Notes under the pieces: model-generated
What the model saw: the letters and a program-made list of their open reading frames with translations, nothing else
Database searches by the model: none
What the model was told of the DNA's origin: nothing
Assembly (NCBI GenBank): GCA_037893245.1
Contig: JBAIAA010000262.1
Coordinates: 2,728,001 to 2,792,000 of the forward strand
Direction of reading: 5' to 3'
Source: Crossaster papposus
Taxonomy: Eukaryota > Echinodermata > Asteroidea > Velatida > Solasteridae
Length of the DNA stretch: 64,000 nt
In this document: positions 12,030 through 24,640 of the stretch, piece by piece
Layout of the letters: each line of letters starts with the position of its first letter
Position numbering within the stretch: position 1 is the first letter of the stretch
Translations under genes and position numbers: made by a program

Positions 12030-15000
12030 TAAATATGTAAAGGAAAAGAAGTGTGCATAAGAAATAAACACCTGATGTCGGAACAAGCCCTCGAGTTAAA
12101 TATGTAAAGGGAAAGAAGTGTGCATAACAAATAAACACCTGATGTCGGAACAAGCCCTCGAGTTAAATATGTAAAGGGAAAGAAGTGTGCATAAGAAATA
12201 AACACCTGATTTCGGAACAAGCCCTCGAGTTAAATATGTAAAGGGAAAGAAGTGTGCATCAGAAATAAACACCTGATGTCGGAACAAGCCCTCGAGTTAA
12301 ATATGTAAAGGGAAAGAAGTGTGCATAAGAAATAAACACCTGATGTCGGAACAAGCCCTCGAGTTATATATATGTAAAGGGAAAGAAGTGTGCATAAGAA
12401 ATAAACACCTGATGTCGGAACAGGCCCGCGAGTTATATATATGTAAAGGGAAAGAAGTGTGCATAATAAATAAACACCTGATGTCGGAACAAGCCCTCGA
12501 GTTAAATATGTAAAGGGAAAGAAGTGTGCATAAGAAATAAACACCTGATGTCGGAACAAGCCCTCGAGTTAAATATGTAAAGGGAAAGAAGTGTCCATAA
12601 GAAATAAACACCTGCTGTCGGAACAAGCCCTCGAGTTAAATATGTAAAGGGAAATAAGTATACATAAGAAATAAACACGTGATGTCGAAACAAGCCCTCG
12701 AGTTAAATATGTAAAGGGAAAGAAGTGTGCATAATAAATAAACACCTGATGTCGGAACAAGCCCTCGAGTTAAATATGTAAAGGGAAAGAAGTGTTCATA
12801 AGAAATAAACACCTGATGTCGGAACAGGCCCTCGAGTTATATATATGTAAAGGGAAAGAAGTGTGCATAAGAAATAAACACCTGATCTCGGAACAAGCAC
12901 TCGAGTTAAATATGTAACGGGAAAGAAGTGTGCATAAGAAATAAACACCTGATGTCGGAACAAGCCCTCGAATTACATATGTAGAGGGAAAGAAGTGTGC
13001 ATCAGAAATAAACACCTGATGTCGGAACAAGCCCTCGAGTTAAATATGTAAAGGGAAAGAAGAGTGCATAAGAAATAAACACCTGATGTCGGAACAAGCC
13101 CTCGAGTTATATATGTAAAGGGAAAGAAGTGTGCATAAGAAATAAACACCTGATCTCGGAACAAGCCCTCGAGTTAAATATGTAACGGGAAAGAAGTGTG
13201 CATAAGAAATAAACACCTGATGTCGGAACAAGCCCTCGAATTACATATGTAGAGGGAAAGAAGTGTGCATAAGAAATAAACACCTGATGTCGGAACAAGC
13301 CCTCGAGTTAAATATGTAAATGGAAAGAAGAGTGCATAAGAAATAAACACCTGATGTCGGAACAAGCCCTCGAGTTAAATATGTAAAGGGAAAGAAGTGT
13401 GCATAAGAAATAAACACCTGATGTCGGAACAAGCCCTCGAGTTAAATATGTAAAGGGAAAGAAGTGTGCATAAGAAATAAACACCTGATGTCGGAACAAG
13501 CCCTCGAGTTAAATATGTAAAGGGAAAGAAGTGTGCATAAGAAATAAACACCTGATGTCGGAACAAGCCCTCGAGTTAAATATGTAAAGGGAAAGAAGTG
13601 TGCATAACAAATAAACACCTGATGTCGGAACAAGCCCTCGAGTTAAATATGTAAAGGGAAAGAAGTGTGCATAAGAAATAAACACCTGATTTCGGAACAA
13701 GCCCTCGAGTTAAATATGTAAAGGGAAAGAAGTGTGCATCAGAAATAAACACCTGATGTCGGAACAAGCCCTCGAGTTAAATATGTAAAGGGAAAGAAGT
13801 GTGCATAAGAAATAAACACCTGATGTCGGAACAAGCCCTCGAGTTATATATATGTAAAGGGAAAGAAGTGTGCATAAGAAATAAACACCTGATGTCGGAA
13901 CAGGCCCGCGAGTTATATATATGTAAAGGGAAAGAAGTGTGCATAATAAATAAACACCTGATGTCGGAACAAGCCCTCGAGTTAAATATGTAAAGGGAAA
14001 GAAGTGTGCATAAGAAATAAACACCTGATGTCGGAACAAGCCCTCGAGTTAAATATGTAAAGGGAAAGAAGTGTCCATAAGAAATAAACACCTGCTGTCG
14101 GAACAAGCCCTCGAGTTAAATATGTAAAGGGAAATAAGTATACATAAGAAATAAACACGTGATGTCGAAACAAGCCCTCGAGTTAAATATGTAAAGGGAA
14201 AGAAGTGTGCATAATAAATAAACACCTGATGTCGGAACAAGCCCTCGAGTTAAATATGTAAAGGGAAAGAAGTGTTCATAAGAAATAAACACCCGATGTC
14301 GGAACAGGCCCTCGAGTTATATATATGTAAAGGGAAAGAAGTGTGCATAAGAAATAAACACCTGATCTCGGAACAAGCACTCGAGTTAAATATGTAACGG
14401 GAAAGAAGTGTGCATAAGAAATAAACACCTGATGTCGGAACAAGCCCTCGAATTACATATGTAGAGGGAAAGAAGTGTGCATCAGAAATAAACACCTGAT
14501 GTCGGAACAAGCCCTCGAGTTAAATATGTAAAGGGAAAGAAGAGTGCATAAGAAATAAACACCTGATGTCGGAACAAGCCCTCGAGTTATATATGTAAAG
14601 GGAAAGAAGTGTGCATAAGAAATAAACACCTGATCTCGGAACAAGCCCTCGAGTTAAATATGTAACGGGAAAGAAGTGTGCATAAGAAATAAACACCTGA
14701 TGTCGGAACAAGCCCTCGAATTACATATGTAGAGGGAAAGAAGTGTGCATAAGAAATAAACACCTGATGTCGGAACAAGCCCTCGAGTTAAATATGTAAA
14801 TGGAAAGAAGAGTGCATAAGAAATAAACACCTGATGTCGGAACAAGCCCTCGAGTTAAATATGTAAAGGGAAAGAAGTGTGCATAAGAAATAAACACCTG
14901 ATGTCGGAACAAGCCCTCGAGTTAAATATGTAAAGGGAAAGAAGTGTGCATAAGAAATAAACACCTGATGTCGGAACAAGCCCTCGAGTTAAATATGTAA

Positions 15001-18000
15001 AGGGAAAGAAGTATGCATAAGAAATAAACACCTGATGTCGAAACAAGCCCTCGAGTTAAATATGTAAAGGGAAAGAAGTGTGCATAATAAATAAACACCT
15101 GATGTCGGAACAAGCCCTCGAGTTAAATATGTAAAGGGAAAGAAGTGTGCATAAGAAATAAACACCTGATGTCGGAACAAGCCCTCGAGTTAAATATGTA
15201 AAGGGAAAGAAGTATGCATCAGAAATAAACACCTGATGTCGAAACAAGCCCTCGAGTTATATATATGTAAAGGGAAAGAAGTGTGCATAAGAAGTAAACA
15301 CCTGATGTCGGAACAAGCCCTCGAGTTAAATATGTAAAGGGAAAGAAGTGTGCATAAGAAATAAACACCTGGTGTCGGAACAAGCCCTCGAGTTAAATAT
15401 GTAAAGGGAAAGAAGTGTGCATAAGAAATAAACACCTAATGTCGGAACAAGCCCTCGAGTTAAATATGTAAAGGGAAAGAAGTGTGCATAACAAATAAAC
15501 ACCTGATGTCGGAACAAGCCCTCGAGTTAAATATGTAAAGGGAAAGAAGTGTGCATAAGAAATAAACACCTGATTTCGGAACAAGCCCTCGAGTTAAATA
15601 TGTAAAGGGAAAGAAGTGTGCATCAGAAATAAACACCTGATGTCGGAACAAGCCCTCGAGTTAAATATGTAAAGGGAAAGAAGTGTGCATAAGAAATAAA
15701 CACCTGATGTCGGAACAGGCCCGCGAGTTATATATATGTAAAGGGAAAGAAGTGTGCATAATAAATAAACACCTGATGTCGGAACAAGCCCTCGAGTTAA
15801 ATATGTAAAGGGAAAGAAGTGTGCATAAGAAATAAACACCTGATGTCGGAACAAGCCCTCGAGTTAAATATGTAAAGGGAAAGAAGTGTCCATAAGAAAT
15901 AAACACCTGCTGTCGGAACAAGCCCTCGAGTTAAATATGTAAAGGGAAATAAGTATACATAAGAAATAAACACGTGATGTCGAAACAAGCCCTCGAGTTA
16001 AATATGTAAAGGGAAAGAAGTGTGCATAATAAATAAACACCTGATGTCGGAACAAGCCCTCGAGTTAAATATGTAAAGGGAAAGAAGTGTTCATAAGAAA
16101 TAAACACCTGATGTCGGAACAGGCCCTCGAGTTATATATATGTAAAGGGAAAGAAGTGTGCATAAGAAATAAACACCTGATCTCGGAACAAGCACTCGAG
16201 TTAAATATGTAACGGGAAAGAAGTGTGCATAAGAAATAAACACCTGATGTCGGAACAAGCCCTCGAATTACATATGTAGAGGGAAAGAAGTGTGCATCAG
16301 AAATAAACACCTGATGTCGGAACAAGCCCTCGAGTTAAATATGTAAAGGGAAAGAAGAGTGCATAAGAAATAAACACCTGATGTCGGAACAAGCCCTCGA
16401 GTTATATATGTAAAGGGAAAGAAGTGTGCATAAGAAATAAACACCTGATCTCGGAACAAGCCCTCGAGTTAAATATGTAACGGGAAAGAAGTGTGCATAA
16501 GAAATAAACACCTGATGTCGGAACAAGCCCTCGAATTACATATGTAGAGGGAAAGAAGTGTGCATAAGAAATAAACACCTGATGTCGGAACAAGCCCTCG
16601 AGTTAAATATGTAAATGGAAAGAAGAGTGCATAAGAAATAAACACCTGATGTCGGAACAAGCCCTCGAGTTAAATATGTAAAGGGAAACAAGTGTGCATA
16701 AGAAATAAACACCTGATGTCGGAACAAGCCCTCGAGTTAAATATGTAAAGGGAAAGAAGTGTGCATAAGAAATAAACACCTGATGTCGGAACAAGCCCTC
16801 GAGTTAAATATGTAAAGGGAAAGAAGTATGCATAAGAAATAAACACCTGATGTCGAAACAAGCCCTCGAGTTAAATATGTAAAGGGAAAGAAGTGTGCAT
16901 AATAAATAAACACCTGATGTCGGAACAAGCCCTCGAGTTAAATATGTAAAGGGAAAGAAGTGTGCATAAGAAATAAACACCTGATGTCGGAACAAGCCCT
17001 CGAGTTAAATATGTAAAGGGAAAGAAGTATGCATCAGAAATAAACACCTGATGTCGAAACAAGCCCTCGAGTTATATATATGTAAAGGGAAAGAAGTGTG
17101 CATAAGAAATAAACACCTGATGTCGGAACAAGCCCTCGAGTTAAATATGTAAAGGGAAATAAGTGTGCATAAGAAATAAACACCTGATGTCGGAACAAGC
17201 CCTCGAGTTAAATATGTAAAGGGAAAAAAGTGTGCATAATAAATAAACACCTGATGTCGGAACAAGCCCTCGAGTTAAATATGTAAAGGGAAAGAAGTGT
17301 TCATAAGAAATAAACACCTGATGTCGGAACAGGCCCTCGAGTTATATATATGTAAAGGGAAAGAAGTGTGCATAAGAAATACACACCTGATCTCGGAACA
17401 AGCACTCGAGTTAAATATGTAACGGGAAAGAAGTGTGCATAAGAAATAAACACCTGATGTCGGAACAAGCCCTCGAATTACATATGTAGAGGGAAAGAAG
17501 TGTGCATCAGAAATAAACACCTGATGTCGGAACAAGCCCTCGAGTTAAATATGTAAAGGGAAAGAAGAGTGCATAAGAAATAAACACCTGATGTCGGAAC
17601 AAGCCCTCGAGTTATATATGTAAAGGGAAAGAAGTGTGCATAAGAAATAAACACCTGATCTCGGAACAAGCCCTCGAGTTAAATATGTAACGGGAAAGAA
17701 GTGTGCATAAGAAATAAACACCTGATGTCGGAACAAGCCCTCGAATTACATATGTAGAGGGAAAGAAGTGTGCATAAGAAATAAACACCTGATGTCGGAA
17801 CAAGCCCTCGAGTTAAATATGTAAAGGGAAAAAAGAGTGCATAAGAAATAAACACCTGATGTCGGAACAAGCCCTCGAGTTAAATATGTAAAGGGAAAGA
17901 AGTGTGCATAAGAAATAAACACCTGATGTCGGAACAAGCCCTCGAGTTAAATATGTAAAGGGAAAGAAGTGTGCATAAGAAATAAACACCTGATGTCGGA

Positions 18001-18080
18001 ACAAGCCCTCGAGTTAAATATGTAAAGGGAAAGAAGTATGCATAAGAAATAAACACCTGATGTCGAAACAAGCCCTCGAG
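12030..18080 (+). repeat. Serial HOR copies with 1480-, 1815- and 1210-bp offsets
   Basis: A block marked by GAACAGGCCCGCGAG, GTGTCCATAAG, AAGTATACATAAG, GTGTTCATAAG, GAACAAGCACTCGAG, then TAACGGG and ATTACATATGTAGAGG, recurs. About 12.03-13.50 kb matches 13.51-14.98 kb at offset 1480. About 13.98-15.24 kb matches 15.80-17.06 kb at offset 1815. About 16.07-16.87 kb matches 17.28-18.08 kb at offset 1210. The changing offsets indicate gain or loss of a few monomers between rounds of duplication. Confidence 0.75.
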
Positions 18081-19424
18081 TTAAATATGTAAAGGGAAAG
18101 AAGTGTGCATAATAAATAAACACCTGATGTCGGAACAAGCCCTCGAGTTAAATATGTAAAGGGAAAGAAGTGTGCATAAGAAATAAACACCTGATGTCGG
18201 AACAAGCCCTCGAGTTATAAATATGTAAAGGGAAAGAAGTGTGCATAAGAAATAAACACCTGATGTCGGAACAAGCCCTCGAGTTAAATATGTAAAGGGA
18301 AAGAAGTGTGCATAAGAAATAAACACCTGCTGTCGGAACAAGCCCTCGATTTAAATATGTAAAGGGAAAGAAGTGTGCATAAGAAATAAACACCTGATTT
18401 CGGAACAAGCCCTCGAGTTAAATATGTAAAGGGAAAGAAGTGTGCATCAGAAATAAACACCTGATGTCGGAACAAGCCCTCGAGTTAAATATGTAAAGGG
18501 AAAGAAGAGTGCATAAGAAATAAACACCTGATGTCGGAACAAGCCCTCGAGTTATATATGTAAAGGGAAAGAAGTGTGCATAAGAAATAAACACCTGATC
18601 TCGGAACAAGCCCTCGAGTTAAATATGTAACGGGAAAGAAGTGTGCATAAGAAATAAACACCTGATGTCGGAACATGCCCTCGAATTACATATGTAGAGG
18701 GAAAGAAGTGTGCATCAGAAATAAACACCTGATGTCGGAACAAGCCCTCGAGTTAAATATGTAAAGGGAAAGAAGAGTGCATTAGAAATAAACACCTGAT
18801 GTCGGAACAAGCCCTCGAGTTAAATATGTAAAGGGAAAGAAGTGTGCATAAGAAATAAACACCTGATGTCGGAACAAGCCCTCGAGTTAAATATGTAAAG
18901 GGAAAGAAGTGTGCATAAGAAATAAACACCTGATGTCGGAACAAGCCCTCGAGTTAAATATGTAAAGGGAAAGAAGTATGCATAAGAAATAAACACCTGA
19001 TGTCGAAACAAGCCCTCGAGTTAAATATGTAAAGGGAAAGAAGTGTGCATAATAAATAAACACCTGATGTCGGAACAAGCCCTCGAGTTAAATATGTAAA
19101 GGGAAAGAAGTGTGCATAAGAAATAAACACCTGATGTCGGAACAAGCCCTCGAGTTATAAATATGTAAAGGGAAAGAAGTGTGCATAAGAAATAAACACC
19201 TGATGTCGGAACAAGCCCTCGAGTTAAATATGTAAAGGGAAAGAAGTGTGCATAAGAAATAAACACCTGCTGTCGGAACAAGCCCTCGATTTAAATATGT
19301 AAAGGGAAAGAAGTGTGCATAAGAAATAAACACCTGATTTCGGAACAAGCCCTCGAGTTAAATATGTAAAGGGAAAGAAGTGTGCATCAGAAATAAACAC
19401 CTGATGTCGGAACAAGCCCTCGAG
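17478..19424 (+). repeat. Tandem 940-bp HOR, two copies
   Basis: About 17478-18417 is followed by a near-identical block at about 18418-19424 (offset 940 = 14 x 67 + 2, one 69-bp GTTATAAATATG monomer). Shared markers are AAGTATGCATAAG with GTCGAAACAAG, CATAATAAATAAAC, and the CTGCTGTCGG/CTCGATTTAAAT pair. Confidence 0.78.
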
Positions 19425-22400
19425 TTAAATATGTAAAGGGAAAGAAGTGTGCATAAGAAATAAACACCTGATGTCGGAACAAGCCCTCGAGTTATATATA
19501 TGTAAAGGGAAAGAAGTGTGCATAAGAAATAAACACCTGATGTCGGAACAGGCCCTCGAGTTATATATATGTAAAGGGAAAGAAGTGTGCATAAGAAATA
19601 AACACCTGATGTCGGAACAAGCCCTCGAGTTAAATATGTAAAGGGAAAGAATTATGCATCAGAAATAAACACCTGATGTCGAAACAAGCCCTCGAGTTAT
19701 ATATATGTAAAGGGAAAGAAGTGTGCATAAGAAATAAACACCTGATGTCGGAACAAGCCCTCGAGTTAAATATGTAAAGGGAAATAAGTGTGCTTAAGAA
19801 ATAAACACCTGATGTCGGAACAAGCCCTCGAGTTAAATATGTAAAGGGAAAAAAGTGTGCATAATAAATAAACACCTGATGTCGGAACAAGCCCTCGAGT
19901 TAAATATGTAAAGGGAAAGAAGTGTTCATAAGAAATAAACACCTGATGTCGGAACCGGCCCTCGAGTTATATATATGTAAAGGTAAAGAAGTGTGCATAA
20001 GAAATAAACACCTGATGTCGGAACAGGCCCTCGAGTTATATATATGTAAAGGGAAAGAAGTGTGCATAAGAAATAAACACCTGATCTCGGAACAAGCCCT
20101 CGAGTTAAATATGTAACGGGAAAGAAGTGTGCATAAGAAATAAACACCTGATGTCGGAACAAGCCCTCGAATTACATATGTAGAGGGAAAGAAGTGTGCA
20201 TAAGAAATAAACACCTGATGTCGGAACAAGCCCTCGAGTTAAATATTTAAAGGGAAAGAAGAGTGCATAAGAAATAAACACCTGATGTCGGAACAAGCCC
20301 TCGAGTTAAATATGTAAAGGGACAGAAGTATGCATGAGAAATAAACACCTGATGTCGAAACAAGCCCTCGAGTTAAATATGTAAAGGGAAAGAAGTGTGC
20401 ATAACAAATAAATACCTGATGTCAAAACAAGCCCTCGAGTTAAATATGTAAAGGGAAGAAGTGTGCATAAGAAATAAACACCTGATGTCGGAACAAGCCC
20501 TCGAGTTAAATATGTAAAGGGAAAGAAGTGTGCATAAGAAATAAACACATGATGTCGGAACAAGCCCTCGAGTTAAATATGTAAAGGGAAAGAAGTATGC
20601 ATAAGAAATAAACACGTGATGTCGAAACAAGCCCTCGAGTTAAATATGTAAAGGGAAAGAAGTGTGCATAATAAATAAACACCTGATGTCGGAACAAGTC
20701 CTCGAGTTAAATATGTAAAAGGAAAGAAGTGTGCATAAGAAATAAACACCTGATGTCGGAACAAGCCCTCGAGTTAAATATGTAAAGGGAAAGAAGTGTC
20801 CATAAGAAATAAACACCTGCTGTCGGAACAAGCCCTCGAGTTAAATATGTAAAGGGAAAGAAGTATGCATAAGAAATAAACACGTGATGTCGAAACAAGC
20901 CCTCGAGTTAAATATGTAAAGGGAAAGAAGTGTGCATAATAAATAAACACCTGATGTCGGAACAAGCCCTCGAGTTAAATATGTAAAGGGAAAGAAGTGT
21001 TCATAAGAAATAAACACCTGATGTCGGAACAGGCCCTCGAGTTATATATATGTAAAGGGAAAGAAGTGTGCATAAGAAATAAACACCTGATGTCGGAACA
21101 GGCCCTCGAGTTATATATATGTAAAGGGAAAGAAGTGTGCATAAGAAATAAACACCTGATGTCGGAACAAGCCCTCGAGTTAAATATGTAAAGGGAAAGA
21201 AGTGTGCATCAGAAATAAACACCTGATGTCGGAACAAGCCCTCGAGTTAAATATGTAAAGGGAAAGAAGTGTGCATAAGAAATAAACACCTGATGTCGGA
21301 ACAAGCCCTCGAGTTAAATATGTAAAGGGAAAGAAGTGTGCATAAGAAATAAACACCTGGTGTCGGAACAAGCCCTCGAGTTAAATATGTAAAGGGAAAG
21401 AAGTGTGCATAAGAAATAAACACCTGATGTCGGAACAAGCCCTCGAGTTAAATATGTAAAGGGAAAGAAGTGTGCATAAGAAATAAACACCTGATGTCGG
21501 AACAAGCCCTCGAGTTAAATATGTAAAGGGAAAGAAGTGTGCATAAGAAATAAACACCTGATTTCGGAACAAGCCCTCGAGTTAAATATGTAAAGGGAAA
21601 GAAGTGTGCATCAGAAATAAACACATGATGTCGGAACAAGCCCTCGAGTTAAATATGTAAAGGGAAAGAAGTGTGCATAAGAAATAAACACCTGATGTCG
21701 GAACAAGCCCTCGAGTTATATATATGTAAAGGGAAAGAAGTGTGCATAAGAAATAAACACCTGATGTCGGAACAGGCCCTCGAGTTATATATATGTAAAG
21801 GGAAAGAAGTGTGCATAAGAAATAAACACCTGATGTCGGAACAAGCCCTCGAGTTAAATATGTAAAGGGACAGAAGTATGCATGAGAAATAAACACCTGA
21901 TGTCGAAACAAGCCCTCGAGTTAAATATGTAAAGGGAAAGAAGTGTGCATAACAAATAAATACCTGATGTCGAAACAAGCCCTCGAGTTAAATATGTAAA
22001 GGGAAAGAAGTGTGCATAAGAAATAAACACCTGATGTCGGAACAAGCCCTCGAGTTAAATATGTAAAGGGAAAGAAGTATGCATAAGAAATAAACACGTG
22101 ATGTCGAAACAAGCCCTCGAGTTAAATATGTAAAGGGAAAGAAGTGTGCATAAGAAATAAACACCTGATGTCGGAACAAGCCCTCGAGTTAAATATGTAA
22201 AGGGAAAGAAGTATGCATAAGAAATAAACACCTGATGTCGAAACAAGCCCTCGAGTTAAATATGTAAAGGGAAAGAAGTGTGCATAATAAATAAACACCT
22301 GATGTCGGAACAAGCCCTCGAGTTAAATATGTAAAGGGAAAGAAGTGTGCATAAGAAATAAACACCTGATGTCGGAACAAGCCCTCGAGTTATAAATATG

Positions 22401-22485
22401 TAAAGAGAAAGAAGTGTGCATAAGAAATAAACACCTGATGTCGGAACAAGCCCTCGAGTTAAATATGTAAAGGGAAAGAAGTATG

Positions 22486-22496
22486 CATCAGAAATA
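22486..22496. repeat. Target-site duplication, left, element copy 1
   Basis: CATCAGAAATA directly precedes the 204-bp element. It matches monomer positions 29-39 of a GCATCAG-type unit. Confidence 0.88.
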
Positions 22497-22700
22497 GTGA
22501 GTGAGTGAGTTTTTAGGGTTTAACGCCGTACCAGCATCAATGGCCATATTCACGGCGGGAACAAATTTCATTCAACAATTTTTTATTTCATTCAACAATT
22601 ATTCAACAATTAATGTGAAGAAGTTACAGTTTTAGAGGTGGGAGGAAAACCCCAGAAGAATATCCTGGGGAAAAACCCACGGAGTCAGGCAGGGACTGAA
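22497..22700 (-). mobile_element. 204-bp short retroposon (SINE-like or truncated LINE), copy 1
   Basis: Non-satellite insert bounded by an 11-bp direct repeat, CATCAGAAATA, taken from the monomer. A duplication of this length is typical of LINE-driven target-primed integration. On the + strand it starts GTGAGTGAGTGAG and contains AACGCCGT and CACGGCG. An internal ATTTCATTCAACAATT repeat follows (22565-22580, 22585-22600), with a third partial unit. It ends with a GGTGGGAGGAAAACC to AAACCCACGGAGT segment. Read on the minus strand it ends in a CACT-type simple-repeat tail, so I place it on the minus strand. I see no convincing pol III box B, so a 5'-truncated LINE end is as likely as a tRNA-derived SINE. 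Similar motifs occur in molluscan and other marine repeats (recollection, not a search). No coding capacity. Confidence 0.75.
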
Positions 22701-22711
22701 CATCAGAAATA
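22701..22711. repeat. Target-site duplication, right, element copy 1
   Basis: Second CATCAGAAATA. The interrupted monomer resumes immediately after it with AACACCTGATG. Confidence 0.88.
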
Positions 22712-24048
22712 AACACCTGATGTCGAAACAAGCCCTCGAGTTAAATATGTAAAGGGAAAGAAGTGTGCATAATAAATAAACACCTGATGTCGGAACAAGC
22801 CCTCGAGTTAAATATGTAAAGGGAAAGAAGTGTGCATAAGAAATAAACACCTGATGTCGGAACAAGCCCTCGAGTTATAAATATGTAAAGAGAAAGAAGT
22901 GTGCATAAGAAATAAACACCTGATGTCGGAACAAGCCCTCGAGTTAAATATGTAAAGGGAAAGAAGTGTGCATAAGAAATAAACACCTGATGTCGGAACA
23001 AGCCCTCGAGTTAAATATGTAAAGGGAAAGAAGTGTGCATAAGAAATAAACACCTGATGTCGGAACAAGCCCTCGAGTTAAATATGAAAAGGGAAAGAAG
23101 TGTTCATAAGAAATAAACACCTGATGTCGGAACAGGCCCTCGAGTTATATATATGTAAAGGGAAAGAAGTGTGCATAAGAAATAAACACCTGATGTCGGA
23201 ACAGGCCCTCGAGTTATATATATGTAAAGGGAAAGAAGTGTGCATAAGAAATAAACACCTGATCTCGGAACAAGCCCTCGAGTTAAATATGTAACGGGAA
23301 AGAAGTGTGCATAAGAAATAAACACCTGATGTCGGAACAAGCCCTCGAGTTAAATATGTAAAGGGAAAGAAGAGTGCATAAGAAATAAACACCTGATGTC
23401 GGAACAAGCCCTCGAGTTAAATATGTAAAGGGACAGAAGTATGCATGAGAAATAAACACCTGATGTCGAAACAAGCCCTCGAGTTAAATATGTAAAGGGA
23501 AAGAAGTGTGCATAACAAATAAATACCTGATGTCGAAACAAGCCCTCGAGTTAAATATGTAAAGGGAAAGAAGTGTGCATAAGAAATAAACACCTGATGT
23601 CGGAACAAGCCCTCGAGTTAAATATGTAAAGGGAAAGAAGTATGCATAAGAAATAAACACGTGATGTCGAAACAAGCCCTCGAGTTAAATATGTAAAGGG
23701 AAAGAAGTGTGCATAAGAAATAAACACCTGATGTCGGAACAAGCCCTCGAGTTAAATATGTAAAGGGAAAGAAGTATGCATAAGAAATAAACACCTGATG
23801 TCGAAACAAGCCCTCGAGTTAAATATGTAAAGGGAAAGAAGTGTGCATAATAAATAAACACCTGATGTCGGAACAAGCCCTCGAGTTAAATATGTAAAGC
23901 GAAAGAAGTGTGCATAAGAAATAAACACCTGATGTCGGAACAAGCCCTCGAGTTATAAATATGTAAAGAGAAAGAAGTGTGCATAAGAAATAAACACCTG
24001 ATGTCGGAACAAGCCCTCGAGTTAAATATGTAAAGGGAAAGAAGTATG
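22712..24048 (+). repeat. 67-bp satellite between the two 204-bp elements
   Basis: Continuation of the array in the same orientation and phase. Nothing else is present. It includes the joint of the 1563-bp duplication near 23.3-23.4 kb and a GTTAAATATGAAAAGG variant at about 23080. Confidence 0.97.
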
Positions 24049-24059
24049 CATCAGAAATA

Positions 24060-24263
24060 GTGAGTGAGTGAGTTTTTAGGGTTTAACGCCGTACCAGCAT
24101 CAATGGCCATATTCACGGCGGGAACAAATTTCATTCAACAATTTTTTATTTCATTCAACAATTATTCAACAATTAATGTGAAGAAGTTACAGTTTTAGAG
24201 GTGGGAGGAAAACCCCAGAAGAATATCCTGGGGAAAAACCCACGGAGTCAGGCAGGGACTGAA
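24060..24263 (-). mobile_element. 204-bp short retroposon, copy 2 (duplicated, not re-inserted)
   Basis: Appears base-for-base identical to the insert at 22497-22700, with the same flanking CATCAGAAATA at 24049-24059 and 24264-24274. The surrounding monomers also match at a 1563-bp offset. It was therefore copied by segmental duplication of the array, not by a second retroposition. Confidence 0.85.
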
Positions 24264-24640
24264 CATCAGAAATAAACACCTGATGTCGAAACAAGCCCTC
24301 GAGTTAAATATGTAAAGGGAAAGAAGTGTGCATAATAAATAAACACCTGATGTCGGAACAAGCCCTCGAGTTAAATATGTAAAGGGAAAGAAGTGTGCAT
24401 AAGAAATAAACACCTGATGTCGGAACAAGCCCTCGAGTTATAAATATGTAAAGAGAAAGAAGTGTGCATAAGAAATAAACACCTGATGTCGGAACAAGCC
24501 CTCGAGTTAAATATGTAAAGGGAAAGAAGTGTGCATAAGAAATAAACACCTGATGTCGGAACAAGCCCTCGAGTTAAATATGTAAAGGGAAAGAAGTGTG
24601 CATAAGAAATAAACACCTGATGTCGGAACAAGCCCTCGAG

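Larger units (their letters stand above)
1..22485 (+). repeat. 67-bp satellite array, left block
   Basis: Uninterrupted head-to-tail tandem repeat with a 67-bp period; 69-bp monomers occur singly and in short runs. Every monomer is in the same orientation. The common monomer is about 39% GC, with A+G making up 44 of 67 bases on this strand. It carries an XhoI-type CTCGAG across the monomer junction and an AATAAA hexamer. Point variants (for example TAACGGG, ATTACATATGTAGAGG, AAGAGTGC, GCATCAGAAA) recur in fixed order and define larger repeats listed separately. The sequence starts inside a monomer, so the array extends left of the window. There is no host gene here: the short open frames arise because 67 is not a multiple of three and a stop occurs in only some frames. 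Confidence 0.98.

Noticed and set aside
22510..22520. Telomere-like TTTTTAGGG in the 204-bp element
   Set aside because: A single occurrence, not a tandem repeat.
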